Shown: one piece after another, positions 21,035 to 31,414 of the stretch
Numbering within the stretch: position 1 is the stretch's first letter
How the letters are laid out: each line of letters opens with the position of its first letter
Origin: Pseudoneurospora amorphoporcata
Lineage: Eukaryota > Ascomycota > Sordariomycetes > Sordariales > Sordariaceae
DNA length: 64,000 bases
Reading direction: 5' to 3'
NCBI GenBank assembly: GCA_033297205.1
Contig: MU859143.1
Span: forward strand, 1 to 64,000
Made by a program: the position numbers and the translations under genes
Notes under the pieces: generated by a model
Seen by the model: only the letters and a program-made list of their open reading frames with translations
Told to the model about the DNA's origin: nothing
The model's database searches: none

Positions 21035-23858
21035 TCAAGATATTTGCGTAGCAATTCTGTTGAGGCGAGGCTCCAACTGCGCGGTATGAGATTGCTCTTG
21101 ATCATCCGGGTATGCTCGCAAAACCTCGCGCCTCATCAAGCGACGAGGTGCTCGCCGCCCGGTGAACAGCTCGAATTGGGCAAACCCTTGTTCCGGCAGA
21201 AGATCCAGTCCATCCATTGCGACCCAGCCTCTGTGAGCCTCGCGTCGTGTTTGCTCGAGCAGGGGTGATGTGAGACATTTGTAGTCGAGTTCTAGTACAA
21301 TGCCGCCAGTGGGGTTGTCAAGCCAATGCAAAGGCACAGTAAACTCGGGGTCCGGAGTGTTGTCCACTGTGTGCGTCGGTATGCAGGAAACAATCATGGT
21401 TGGGTTTTTGAAGTTTTCTGGGAGCGGTTCGTCTCGGGATCGGATGATGTGAAAAGACGTGTTGTCTTGGCATCTTGGGCCTGTGCTCAACAGAGGCAAT
21501 GCGTCTCTGGCCAACAGGTTTTGGAAGTGCGAAACCAGCTTCTCGGCATTGGCAAATGTTCGGTTGAAGACCAAAATCTTCTTGACTCCGAGTTGAAGCA
21601 TGGCATATACAGCTGCCCTAGCCATTCCGCCAGCGCCGATGACAAGACCAGTGCTGGTTGACCTGACGGCATTGGCGGGCGATAAACCGCGGCGAAGGCA
21701 GGCCCGGATACCAATCCAATCCGTGTTCTCGCCGTAGAGAGCTTTGACAGGGCCGGCTTGGCTGACATTGTTAAATATGGACGCCTCGTCAGGTATTCCA
21801 CCGTCTGCTGTAAGGTGTCGGACCGGAATCAAGGTGTTGACGGCTCCGATGGCTTTCGCATGTCTGCTCAACGAATGCGTAAGGCTGATAATTTCGACTT
21901 TGAACGGTAGACCGACCGAGGCGCCAGCAAACTGCGGATCACTGATAACCTCGCGCAAAGTCCCGATATTGGTCGTAGAAAGGGGCCTATAGTGATGCGG
22001 AATGCCACAGGCCTTGAGAGCGGCATTGTGCATGGCTGGGGATAGGCTATATCCCACATTTGCGCCGAAGACATACAGCTTCATGGAGTCGTGGACAAAT
22101 GCCGAGTAGAGAGCCTGCGTCGCTTCTAGAGCCGTAAGCGGAGGTAGGAGATGGCCATGGGTAGAATCATGGAGCCCGAGTGTATCCTCCTTGAAAGACT
22201 CTGGTGTCACCGGGGTCAAGATCTCGTTAAAACACATCGATGTCCGACCTAGCCGTCCCGTGTTGTAAGCAATCAACGGGAGCCTTGGACCCCCAGCAGC
22301 GTCTACCGCAACTCGGAGCTGCCGGATATCTGTGTTGTCCCTGGAACTTGAAGCCGGCCTGGTCAGCCTTACCAAGTCACATTCCGTATTCTGCGCCTTT
22401 TGGTAGGCCTGGAGCCAAGACGAATCCCCCCAAAGCGGCGAATTGACTTGGGAAAGTTGTTTGTTGCCGATAACCTTGGTTATTCCTTTAACGGCAGTTA
22501 GTTGGCTGAGGAAGCCGGAATCGAGTCTTATATCGACGGTAAGATAATCTGGCGCAAGCCTCAAGGCATGGTTCAGGTAAGCCATGTAAAGAGCCAACGG
22601 AGCTTCTTCGTACAACGCTCTCTCTGGAAAGACCACGTGAACGATGATGGGAATCACTGTATCCCTTCTGATCTCGCCTACAACACGGCTGATCTCGCTC
22701 GCTCGGTGTGGCGCTAGACCCAGGGAGCTCGTTGAACCGGATTCGTTCGTTGCAAGGTCATCTACAATGATCTCGATTGCGTCCACGCCGGCATCAAGCT
22801 CTTGAATATCGACGCCTCTGTCGAGGAAGGCAGATATAGGCAAGGCGAGGGCGTAGGTGAAGCGGCGCTGCTCAACGGGGACAGAAGCTAAGGGAAAGGC
22901 GGACTCGACAAAAGGTATGGTCCCCTGGGGTAGGATCAGGGAGAGGAATTTGAGGAAGTGGCGCTCGGCCCGTTTGAGCGTTAGATATGGAGCCGTATGT
23001 CGTTGGTCCGGAACAGCGGGCGAGCCGGAGTGGGTGTCCAGGTTCTCTTCGGAGACGTTGAAGAACTCGAAACGGGTGCAGCGGCGAAGAACAGCACTTG
23101 TGGCGTCAAGAAGGGCGCCAACCCTGGACTTGTCATATCCTTTCAGATGGGCCTCGATGGCTTTCGCATCGCGCAGAACGTAAATGACGGGATTAGACGT
23201 GCTGAAATCCTGCAGCATGGCTTGCACATGGCGCTCCAGCCAAGAGCAAACGAGAATGGCGCGGGTCCTATGCAGGTTCAAGACGGTCTGCAAAACGGTG
23301 GTCTGGCGCCTCCCATAGTCGCCCGGGCTGTGTCTCTTCTTGTAGGTTGAACTAGACAGGCCAGTGAGATGGTGGAACTCGCATTCCAGGTCGACTATTT
23401 TGCGCTTCAAGGCGGAAGATGCCATGATGGCCAACGTAGACTTGCCGGCGCCGCGAATACCGGCAATGACAATGGAAGCATCGGCATCAAATTTGGCGGT
23501 GATGGGATCATGCGGTAGCGTACGACGGGGCGGAGAGTTGGGCGCCGACCAGGAGCCTATTTAGACCGAGTGTTGTTAGTATTGTGACTTGGGATAAAAA
23601 GACGCGGAGCAAAATAGACGTGCCTACTCTATAGCTGGAATTGCTCGGACTGTCGGAGAGGGGTCGTGGTGGCCGCCCGGCATTGGCATTGGTATCGGCA
23701 TCGTCGGTGTTGCCAGTGTCGCTGTCGTGGGCGTAGAGCATGGCCATGGTGGCGAAGGAACGCTTCATGCCGCTGGTGACGGAGGATGATATGGGCGGTA
23801 GAGATAGTGGATCGCGGGCTGCGATATCCCCGACATGGCGTGTCGGGATGGTGTTCAT
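21035..23858 (-). CDS. qa-1S: Quinate repressor QA-1S (AROM-derived)
   Basis: Represses the qa genes by blocking QA-1F when inducer is absent. The model is exon 1 23858-23624, an intron at 23557-23623 with a GC donor (GCACGT...TAG), and exon 2 23556-21035. It gives 918 residues, the length I recall for N. crassa QA-1S. No frame-keeping GT donor was found at this splice. The protein resembles the last three domains of the pentafunctional AROM enzyme: a shikimate-kinase-like part with P-loop GIRGAGKS (111-118), a type I dehydroquinase-like part (about 290-540) and a shikimate-dehydrogenase-like part (about 565-918: GANVGYSLSPAMHN, GASVGLPFK, NTDWIGI, VIGAGGMARA). Key dehydroquinase residues appear replaced. 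The N-terminal 100 residues are Ser/Pro-rich. The start is the first in-frame ATG (MNTIPTRH). Confidence 0.93.
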
Positions 23859-24339
23859 AATGGCGGCGGTGGTGTCTTCAAGTACAGGTAGTTTTGCATT
23901 GACGGTAGAGGTAGTCGCATTCTCACATGCGCCATGGCCCAAAGTTGATCCTTTACTAGAGGTAGGTACCTAGAACATCACTTGTCTGCTCGCTCCATTC
24001 CTTCCTTGTTGCGTAGGGTCCGGTAGTCAAGGGAACTGAATAGCATCACCGGGCTGTGTTCAGGTTGTCGGGAGGGGGAGGTATTGAAGCTGTGGACGGA
24101 AATGAAGGGAGGTGAGATGGCCGTCCCTCAAAGGAACCCGAAGGCCTGCAAGGGATCCCGGCCCGGTGTACCTAAGGTACTGCAAGTAATAGGCAAGATA
24201 GGTAGGAAGTTACGATTCTAGAACTAAAGGTGAGCACACCAAAACAGTACTGTATTTACAGCCATCTGTCATCACCTATAGCGGGTGTTTCCAGCGAGGT
24301 TTCCATTGCGTAAGAGCGGCAGACCAGAGATGTGCAAGA

Positions 24340-24355
24340 GGATAAATGATTATCC
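24340..24355. promoter_or_regulatory. QA-1F site shared by qa-1S and qa-1F
   Basis: GGATAAATGATTATCC matches 15 of 16 consensus positions. It lies 560 bp upstream of qa-1F and 482 bp upstream of qa-1S. It fits the known autoregulation of qa-1F. Confidence 0.8.
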
Positions 24356-24698
24356 TCCTAACCCTGGCCTCCCGCCATTTCCCTTCTCTCCTCTCTTCTT
24401 GCAACTCCAACACATGCATCGCTCTGTTTGTCCTTTTGATAAAGAGATGCCTCTCAGGTTCGACAAGGCTTCAGAGTCAACAAATGTGTCGTTGACTCTC
24501 TGGACTTCTCAAGTACATCTTTTAATTTAAAAAGAAGAAGACGAGTTCACTCACCTACGCGCCAGCCAACATCACGACAGCAAAAGCCGAAGTTCCCCCG
24601 CACCGAATTCAATCCCGGATCCACTGCCGTGACGGAGGGGGACCGAAACAATCACTGCCATCCAGCTTCCTCGCTCACCCTTGCTTGACCTGGACAAC

Positions 24699-24869
24699 AT
24701 GTTGATTATCTCTATACACCTCGGCCTCTACGCAACCGCATTCAAGGCCGCTGTCCCAAAGCCATGGTCCGACTCCCAGGCACTCGCTACAACGTCGTCA
24801 TGGTCTGGAGAGGGCCATGAAAAAAAAAAAAAAAAAAAAAAGACCAGCAAGGGCATCCCATATGCCTGA
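24699..24869 (+). other. Upstream ORF with poly-Lys codons ahead of qa-1F
   Basis: An ATG-initiated 56-codon frame ends 45 nt before the qa-1F start. It runs through a 22-A tract that encodes seven consecutive Lys codons. If the leader is transcribed this far upstream, it could reduce or condition qa-1F translation. There is no protein-family similarity. Confidence 0.35.
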
Positions 24870-24914
24870 TTAGCAACTCCCCGGATACCTTTACGGATAC
24901 ACAATCATCCCAAC

Positions 24915-25894
24915 ATGCCGCCTAAACGCAAGACGCTGGATGCTGCTGCCGAAGCCGACGCCCAAAATGCCCATGCCAATGCCAATGCCCGTCACACTTC
25001 GGCAAACACCAATCCCCGTGTTGCCTCTGCGCCTAACTTAAACACCAGCAACATACCCCATCTCGGCCCTGCCACAACGTCACTTGTCGAGCCCGCTCGC
25101 TCGAAACGCCAGAGAGTCTCGAGAGCATGCGATCAATGTCGAGCTGCACGCGAAAAATGCGATGGGATACAGCCGGCTTGTTTCCCTTGTGTGTCGCAGG
25201 GCCGGTCGTGTACCTACCAGGCCAGTCCCAAGAAGCGAGGAGTCCAGACGGGCTACATCCGCACTCTCGAACTGGCTCTTGCTTGGATGTTCGAGAACGT
25301 TGCCCGCAGCGAGGACGCCCTCCACAATCTGCTGGTCCACGAAAGTGGCCAGGGCAGTGCTCTCCTGGTCGGCAAAGACTCGCCTGCTTCAGAACACCTG
25401 CATGCAAGATGGGCAAGAAGCCGGGTCAACAAGAGCATCACCCGTCTTCTCTCGGGCCAGGCCGCACGAGATCTGTCTGACGACGGCTACTCCCCGCCAG
25501 AAGGCATGAATGTTGAGGATTCCGGCGTAAACACAGCCGAACTCCCACATGCCCCTCACTTGTCTTTCTCGGCGCCGAGTACAGTCGAGACACGCAGTCT
25601 ACCAGGCGCGGTCCAACCGCTTAGTTCGGTGGCCACCCTGGAAAACAGCCTTCAGCCAGATGACAGATCCCAACTACCCAGTAGCGGCCTAGGAAAGCTG
25701 CCGCCTAATCACTGGCGCCTGCTGGACGTATACTTTTCCTGCACGCATTCTTGGCTTCCTATCCTTGAGAAGAAAGATATGTACCAAGCATTGTACCAGT
25801 ATTCTGATCAAGGCTCATTGCTTCCCTCTGCTAATGTCGAGTCTGGCGTTCATGCCGAGCTCTGGAGCGCCCTCGCCCTCGCGTCCTTCCAGGT

Positions 25895-25930
<36 letters not shown>

Positions 25931-27380
25931 GAATTCTGCGGCTCCAACTTCGGCTGCTCAAAGCGGCGACTCTAGCATCAATCCTTCGCCTGCAGACATA
26001 TTCGGCACAGCTCGAAAGCTCATACCTTCGGAAAGCGGGCCATTCCAGGTTCAGCACTGCAGAGCGCTGTTGCTTCTTTGTCTAGTAAGCCTTGGACAGG
26101 ATGACTGGGAATCTGCTTGGTTGTTGGTCGGCTTTGCGGTTCGTGTCCTACTCGTTGTTCGCACCCAGTTATCTCCTGATGATGACCGGCTACGACCAAG
26201 AATGCGTGCGCTGCTCGTCGCGTGCTTCATCATCGATACCATTGTCTCTATGAGGCACAATGTACCGGCCCATCTCAAGCCAGACGATATTGCGGATCTG
26301 CCGTTGCCTGAAGACGGTCAAGACCAATGGGAGCCCTGGGCACCATGTGAGGGCTTAGGAGGTGAACACGCCATGTTGCAGATGTTGAGGAATCCGGCAT
26401 ATCCTCTAAGCACATTCAACCACATATATGGTGTGACCAAGTTGGTTGCTCTGGAACTCCTACCAAGAATACGAACGTCTTCGCAGAACGCTTCCTCGGA
26501 GTTCAGGTCGCGGTTGCAGCAAGTCATCGGCCACAATTCTCCCTTCAGTGCCTTTATCCTTTCCCAAGACACAGCATCGGCTTTTGTGCCAACAGCATAC
26601 CTTACCCGTACCTTTTATCTATGGGCAGCTGCCTTATCTGAGCCTGCCAACGAGCACTATTCGCATCTTCTGATCGAGACACTTGATCAGTATAAGAAGC
26701 GTTTTGGTACATATGCAATTCCGCCTCTCATCCCTACGCTTCTAGCCTCCCTCCTTTTTTTGAAGGAACAGTCGCACTCTTCACAGCGGCACCGCAGGGA
26801 GTTGGAAGAAGTTCTACCCGCCTACTCCTCATTATGGTCTCGGGTGGGCCGACACAACAATACCGATCTCCAGCCCATCCGACATTTTGAGCCACCGCCA
26901 ACTGCAACTGCCACGCCCAATGTCATGGAACATCCTTCCTCAACCTCGATAAGTCCGGCCAACGATCGGTTCATGGGGTTACCGAATCCCAACCCTTACA
27001 ACAGCAACATGGTGCTAGATACGGTTTCTCAAACTAATGGCCCTCGACACTACGCGTCAATCAATGCACATGGCATGCTCAGTACATACCCACCTCCCGC
27101 CAACCATTTGAGCGAGGCTTCGGTGGCCCTCGCACATGGAAGTGCTCCTCCCAGACCACCACCGTCATACGTCGATAGTGCAACGAGCGGTTCTCACCGT
27201 CATCATAATCTTGTCCCCATGGCCAACTTTGGATATTCGACGGTAGACTACGACGCGATGGTGGACGATCTAGCGTCGATCGAGTACACAGATGCGGTTG
27301 ACGTTGATACGCAGTTCATGACCAACCTCGGATTTGTCCCAGGGTGTAATTTTAGCGATATCAGCACGTATGAGCAATAG
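24915..27380 (+). CDS. qa-1F: Quinate activator QA-1F, Zn2Cys6 transcription factor
   Basis: Activates all qa genes and itself by binding GGRTAARYRYTTAYCC palindromes. A single exon encodes 821 residues; I recall N. crassa QA-1F as 816. The Zn2Cys6 cluster is perfect, with Cys72, 75, 82, 89, 92 and 99 (CX2CX6CX6CX2CX6C). It is preceded by a basic stretch (RSKRQRVSRA) and followed by the linker KKRGVQTGYIRTLE and a short amphipathic dimerisation helix. A fungal-specific transcription factor middle domain spans about 270-620. A run of ten Ala (all GCT, 25899-25928) sits inside it. The C-terminus is acidic/aromatic, a likely activation region. QA-1S is expected to contact the C-terminal part, as in Neurospora. 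Confidence 0.96.
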
Positions 27381-27737
27381 TGGCTATGCGAAGTTTTAAT
27401 GAAAGAACATGACACAAAAGGACGGATACCCCGGAGCTATTTTCCATCTGATCGACCATGCAGAGAGAGAAGAGGCATTCGGTAGTTTCGCAGCACAGGA
27501 TGACCATTACAGTCGAAATGCGTGTCAAACCCACAACAACTAGTAAAACATCGGATTATAATACATCAAAATGTCTGCAGTAAGATACCCATTCGACAGG
27601 TTCGTTACTACATCTTCTTGGGTGGCAGCGGATGGATGGAGGAGAGCTGTTTGAGATAGTTGGTAAAAAGTAGGCTGGACCACAACGTTTTGCAAGGTCT
27701 ACATAATTTCAAGTTTTAAACCAGCTTTCAACTATCC
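27381..27737. other. 3' flank of qa-1F, right edge of the qa cluster
   Basis: No coding sequence. It leads into the tRNA gene. Confidence 0.5.
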
Positions 27738-27844
27738 GGCAAGATGGCCGAGCGGTCTAAGGCGCCACGTTAAGGTTAACCCCTAATCTCCTCTCAAGAG
27801 TTCCGTGGTCCGAAAGGGCGTGGGTTCGAATCCCACTCTTGTCA
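27738..27844 (+). tRNA. tRNA-Leu(AAG) with intron
   Basis: The acceptor strands GGCAAGA and TCTTGTC pair, with one G-T pair. The D-arm/A-box is TGGCCGAGCGGTCTAAGG and the T-arm is GTGGG-TTCGAAT-CCCAC (B-box). The anticodon stem CCACG/CGTGG encloses loop TTAAGG, so the anticodon is AAG (Leu, CUU codons). An intron of about 27 nt follows position 37 and includes CTCAAG, complementary to part of the anticodon region. A long variable arm confirms class II. The CCA is not encoded. The acceptor-stem pairing and the A73 discriminator fix the ends. Confidence 0.93.
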
Positions 27845-28385
27845 TGATCTTTTGATTTTTCTCATGATGTACCAACCAGAGTTCGTTTTTTTTTTTTTTT
27901 TTTCCTGGGGAGCTTTCGTCTTCTCGCCTTTCATTGATCGCTTTGGCTTGAAACAAGCTGTTCCGGGTCATAGGAATGTTGGACATGATGTAATATTTCC
28001 GTGTCGTTCATTTCAGTTTTATTTTCTGTACTATATCTTGAAGTTGTCTTTACGTGGTTTCCTGTCCGTTTCCATGATGAAGGATGTGAGAAAGACATTC
28101 AACTTGGCAAACTGCTGCTGTAATTCATGTTCTTACTTTCTAACTTCTTGACCATGTATGTATAAATCTTCCAAGTCTTTTACAGCATGCCGATGTACAT
28201 AAGTATGACCTAAGAAGGCCTTGTGAAGCCATTCCGACAGCTATACCTAGTTCCTTGATTGGACCGCCATATGCCATGCGACCAACCTATCGCCTACTCG
28301 AAAGTAACATCATCCGGTCAACCAGTGTACATGCAGTAGTGATAGACGTTTTGGTCACCACCCAGCATTACTCCCTTCCCATCCA
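27845..28385. other. Intergenic between tRNA-Leu and TRAX
   Basis: It contains a T-run at about 27886-27903, which may terminate Pol III transcription of the tRNA, and the 3' flank of the TRAX gene. No other feature seen. Confidence 0.5.
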
Positions 28386-29590
28386 TCACTCCTCATCCTC
28401 ACCCGGCTGATCCACCGTTAGATCCGGCACCCAGCCCTGCGGTCGCTCGCTACCACGAATCTTCCGGTCGTATCCCAGCCTCTCGACCTTCCTCACCGAC
28501 TGCCGCATAACATCCAGCTTCTTCTCCCACTGTTTCCGATCACCGGCCTTGGTCGGCAGCATCTCGAAGAAGCTACCGAGCTCGTGCATATCCTCGACAA
28601 TGGTCCGCTCGTCTTCGGCGCCGGCCATCTTGCCGGTCAAGGCTGTGCTGGTGGTTGCGAAGCGCATCATTTCGCCGGACAGGTCGAAGACGCCGTACAA
28701 GTAGTCGTCCTCTGTTGTTGACATGATTGGTGGTTCAAGCTCTGACTGGTGCTGCTGTTGCTCGTTCTCTGCTGGCTCGGGGTCGTTTCCGGTGGCCTCC
28801 CGATGGCCCGAGGCAGCAGCAGGTGCCGGAGTGTTGCTAGCATCTGGCATCGGCTCGTCCTTATCCTTTTCCTTCTCCTCTGACACAACAGCGCCCTGCC
28901 GGGTAAGCTCCTCCACAAAGGCCGAAAGCTCCTCAGGCTTGAGGAGAGTCTGGGTCTTGAGATAGTGAGCAAAGGTGAGGGCTTCGGCAAGCTCCTCAAG
29001 ACACATCAGAGAACGAGAGTAGCGGTAACGGTTGATGCCTTGGACGTCTGGGGCCATGACGGCCAGGAGCTTGGAGATTTCGGCGAGGCGAGAGTCCACT
29101 TCGGCTTGAATCTGGGGAGGAAGATCGGGGTTGATGGTGCGGACTCTGATGGCACGGCCATCAGTACTTGAAGAACTTGAGGGGGTTAAGGCGGAGTGTT
29201 GGGATTATTTACCGTTGAAGAGCAAATATTCTGAAATACATGTCAGCCCAGATCCTTCAATCTGATCAAATGCCGTGCTGCTGCTCACATTTTCTTGCTG
29301 AGTCCGGTAACGTCCCTCGAAACCTTCCCGAGGCGGTCGCGACGATCATGGTGGGCGTCTAGCTCGTCGCGTAATTGTTCGAACATGGGCGTGTAGGCGT
29401 TTCTTACGGCCACCTTTGGCTTGGGTGCCGGTCGGGGACCATTGTTGAACCTCTTTTCGTTTCCCTGCCTGTCGCGCTTAAACCCAGACATTGTATTTCC
29501 GGTTGAGTTGTCAATTGGTTTAGGAGTGCCTTCGGAGACGATTTTGGCACGCTTGGGTGCTGGTGCCTCGTCCATCTTTCTTCCTTCCAT
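28386..29590 (-). CDS. Translin-associated protein X (TRAX), C3PO nuclease subunit
   Basis: Catalytic subunit of the translin-TRAX RNase complex, which in Neurospora trims tRNA 5' leaders. The three-exon model is 29590-29289, an 18-nt micro-exon 29230-29213, and 29166-28386, with introns of 58 and 46 nt, for 366 residues. The micro-exon joins SKK-IIFALQR-TDGRAIR, restoring the family's first helix. The conserved acidic residues of the active site are present: EELAEALTF, equivalent to human QEYVEAVSF with both Glu, and FDLSGEMMRFA, equivalent to DLTGELMR with Asp and Glu. An N-terminal basic segment (about 1-70) and an acidic/Gln-rich insert (about 205-270) are fungal additions. The symbol used in this genus is not certain to me. 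Confidence 0.88.
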
Positions 29591-29870
29591 GTTGGGAACA
29601 AACGGAATTCGATGTCACGATGATGACGCCCAGAGATCAAACAACCCCAGGGTGTGTTTGTGCAGAATTGATGTGATTTTAGGTGCATTGCCCCGCAATT
29701 GTTAACCGGTCACCCCCAGAATTTTGGCGCTGTAGGGGGGTCCCTTACATGTACATGGTAAAGTCGTCAACATTTAGTTGCAGGTCCAAAAGGTCTTCAT
29801 CTGAATCACAACTCGGCATCTCAAAAACACATCACCACCATAGCAAACTTCCAGAACCTCCCGTCGATCT

Positions 29871-30854
29871 TCACAACTTGGGCACCTTTACTCCCAAGAG
29901 CTTTTCTGCGTTCCCGTATGCAATTGCATTCAACTCCTCCTCGTTGACCAACCCACTCTTTTCCAAATCCTCGATCCACTCGAGACCGATCTCGGTTTTC
30001 TGAAAGGGATAGTCGACACTATACAGGATGTGATCCAGCTGCGTGTTCGCCAAGATGCACCTTAACGGGTTGAGACTCCAGACGCCGCTGGTGGTAATCC
30101 AGATGTTCTCGTCATAGACCGTCTTGAAGTCTCGCTGGAAATCCCCCCATCTGCGACTCAGGACCTGGATTCGCTCCAACATGAAGGGTATCGTCTCACC
30201 CATGTGGCCGATGATAATCTTGAGCTTCGGATGTCTGTCGAACAAGCCACAAGCGAACAGGCGAAGAACATGCAGCGCCGTCTCGGTATGCCATCCCAAC
30301 CCGCTCGAAGCCATACTCATGGCCGCCCCTTGGGTAAAGTTGCCTTGATAGTGCGGTGCCATGTCTTGGCTGGCCCATGTCGGGTGAAGGTATATCGGTA
30401 CGCCGAGCTCCTCGGCAGCCGACCAGAACGGTTTGTATTCAGGCCCGTCGAAGAACTTGCCGTGATGGTGGTTGTCGACCAGGGCGCCTACGAAACCCAG
30501 CTCGGTAATGGCCCGGCGAAGCTCCGCGGCTGCCTGGTCTGGATGACCCATGGGTGCTACGGCGAACCCGGCGAAGCGGCCTTTGCTTTGATCTTTGGCA
30601 TTGATCACACCGGCAAGTTGGTCGTTGGCTGCATGACAGGCGACGGGATTGTCAGAAAGACCTGGTACGTGGCTGATGACCTGAAGCGCAACACGGCCAG
30701 CGTCCATGTCACGGAGGCGTAGAGCGCCGAGATCGCAGGCCTTGTCATAAACGCCATCGACATGCTTGAGTTGTTCCGAGTACTTTGGCTTGAGCTTTTC
30801 GGGCACCGCCGAGGAAAAGAAGTGCTCTTCGAGGGCGATAAGAGGAGGCGTCAT
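29871..30854 (-). CDS. Amidohydrolase-2 family (ACMSD-type) decarboxylase/hydrolase
   Basis: A single exon encodes 327 residues, the length of hydroxybenzoate decarboxylases in the ACMSD branch of the amidohydrolase superfamily. The expected metal-site residues are visible: Glu9-x-His11 (ALEEHFFSS), His157 (YLHPTW), His217 (IGHMGET) and Asp281 (YSVDYPF). Relatives with this pattern decarboxylate 2,3-dihydroxybenzoate or gamma-resorcylate without oxygen; substrate here is not determinable. There is no signal peptide, so it is cytosolic. It lies 2.5 kb beyond qa-1F, so a role in aromatic acid metabolism is possible, but no good activator palindrome precedes it. Confidence 0.85.
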   Translation of the reverse strand: MTPPLIALEEHFFSSAVPEKLKPKYSEQLKHVDGVYDKACDLGALRLRDMDAGRVALQVISHVPGLSDNPVACHAANDQLAGVINAKDQSKGRFAGFAVAPMGHPDQAAAELRRAITELGFVGALVDNHHHGKFFDGPEYKPFWSAAEELGVPIYLHPTWASQDMAPHYQGNFTQGAAMSMASSGLGWHTETALHVLRLFACGLFDRHPKLKIIIGHMGETIPFMLERIQVLSRRWGDFQRDFKTVYDENIWITTSGVWSLNPLRCILANTQLDHILYSVDYPFQKTEIGLEWIEDLEKSGLVNEEELNAIAYGNAEKLLGVKVPKL

Positions 30855-31414
30855 TGTTGCTTGTGGCTATATTATTGGTGTATGAGTGGATTTGGAACTG
30901 GATAGGTAGGTACAATTACTCACTTCACACCAAAGCCAAGACTACCTACCTATTTAAGGTATCACCTACTCCAGGTGCTCCTGCGCGTCGGTGTGGGAGG
31001 TTGTCGTCATAGGCGCCCGTGAGGCGTCCACCACCTACAAGTAGTGTAGATCTCGGAGCATGGGAAAGAGCGAAACGCGAAGGTCATTCTTTCTCTTTCA
31101 GCTGTACATACCCTCCATTAACGGCTGTTATCGGAACCAAGATTTTGCGACTCTTGGATGCATTATCGGAACATGGTTACTTATTATACATATGTGCATC
31201 CCGATACAGCGGACAAATAAGTGATGGCAGTACGAGCGAGGCGTGGGCGGCATTTGGTGTCCATGTGATTGATAACTTACACGACAGATATGTAATTTAC
31301 CGTATTGGGTATTGAAGTCAACGCCTGCCAAGAAATCTTGTCAACCCAAAACGAGAACCTCGCTGGCTACAGGGACCCCTGAGATCTGGCACCTATCAAC
31401 ACCAAAACACCAAA
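30855..31414. promoter_or_regulatory. Divergent region: amidohydrolase / GPI mannosyltransferase
   Basis: Non-coding 560 bp between two divergent starts. It contains TAGGTAGGTAC and CTACCTACC motifs, mirror copies at about 30904 and 30943, common in this genome's promoters. No activator palindrome seen. Confidence 0.45.

Larger units (their letters stand above)
23859..24914. promoter_or_regulatory. Divergent qa-1S / qa-1F promoter
   Basis: This 1.06-kb region separates the two regulators and contains one strong activator site at 24340-24355 that could serve both. Close to qa-1F lies a 22-A run (24820-24841) inside an upstream open frame (24699-24869). Confidence 0.75.

Noticed and set aside
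27738..27844. tRNA-Leu read with anticodon TAA
   Set aside because: Pairing CCACG with CGTGG fixes the 7-base loop so that AAG, not TAA, occupies positions 34-36.
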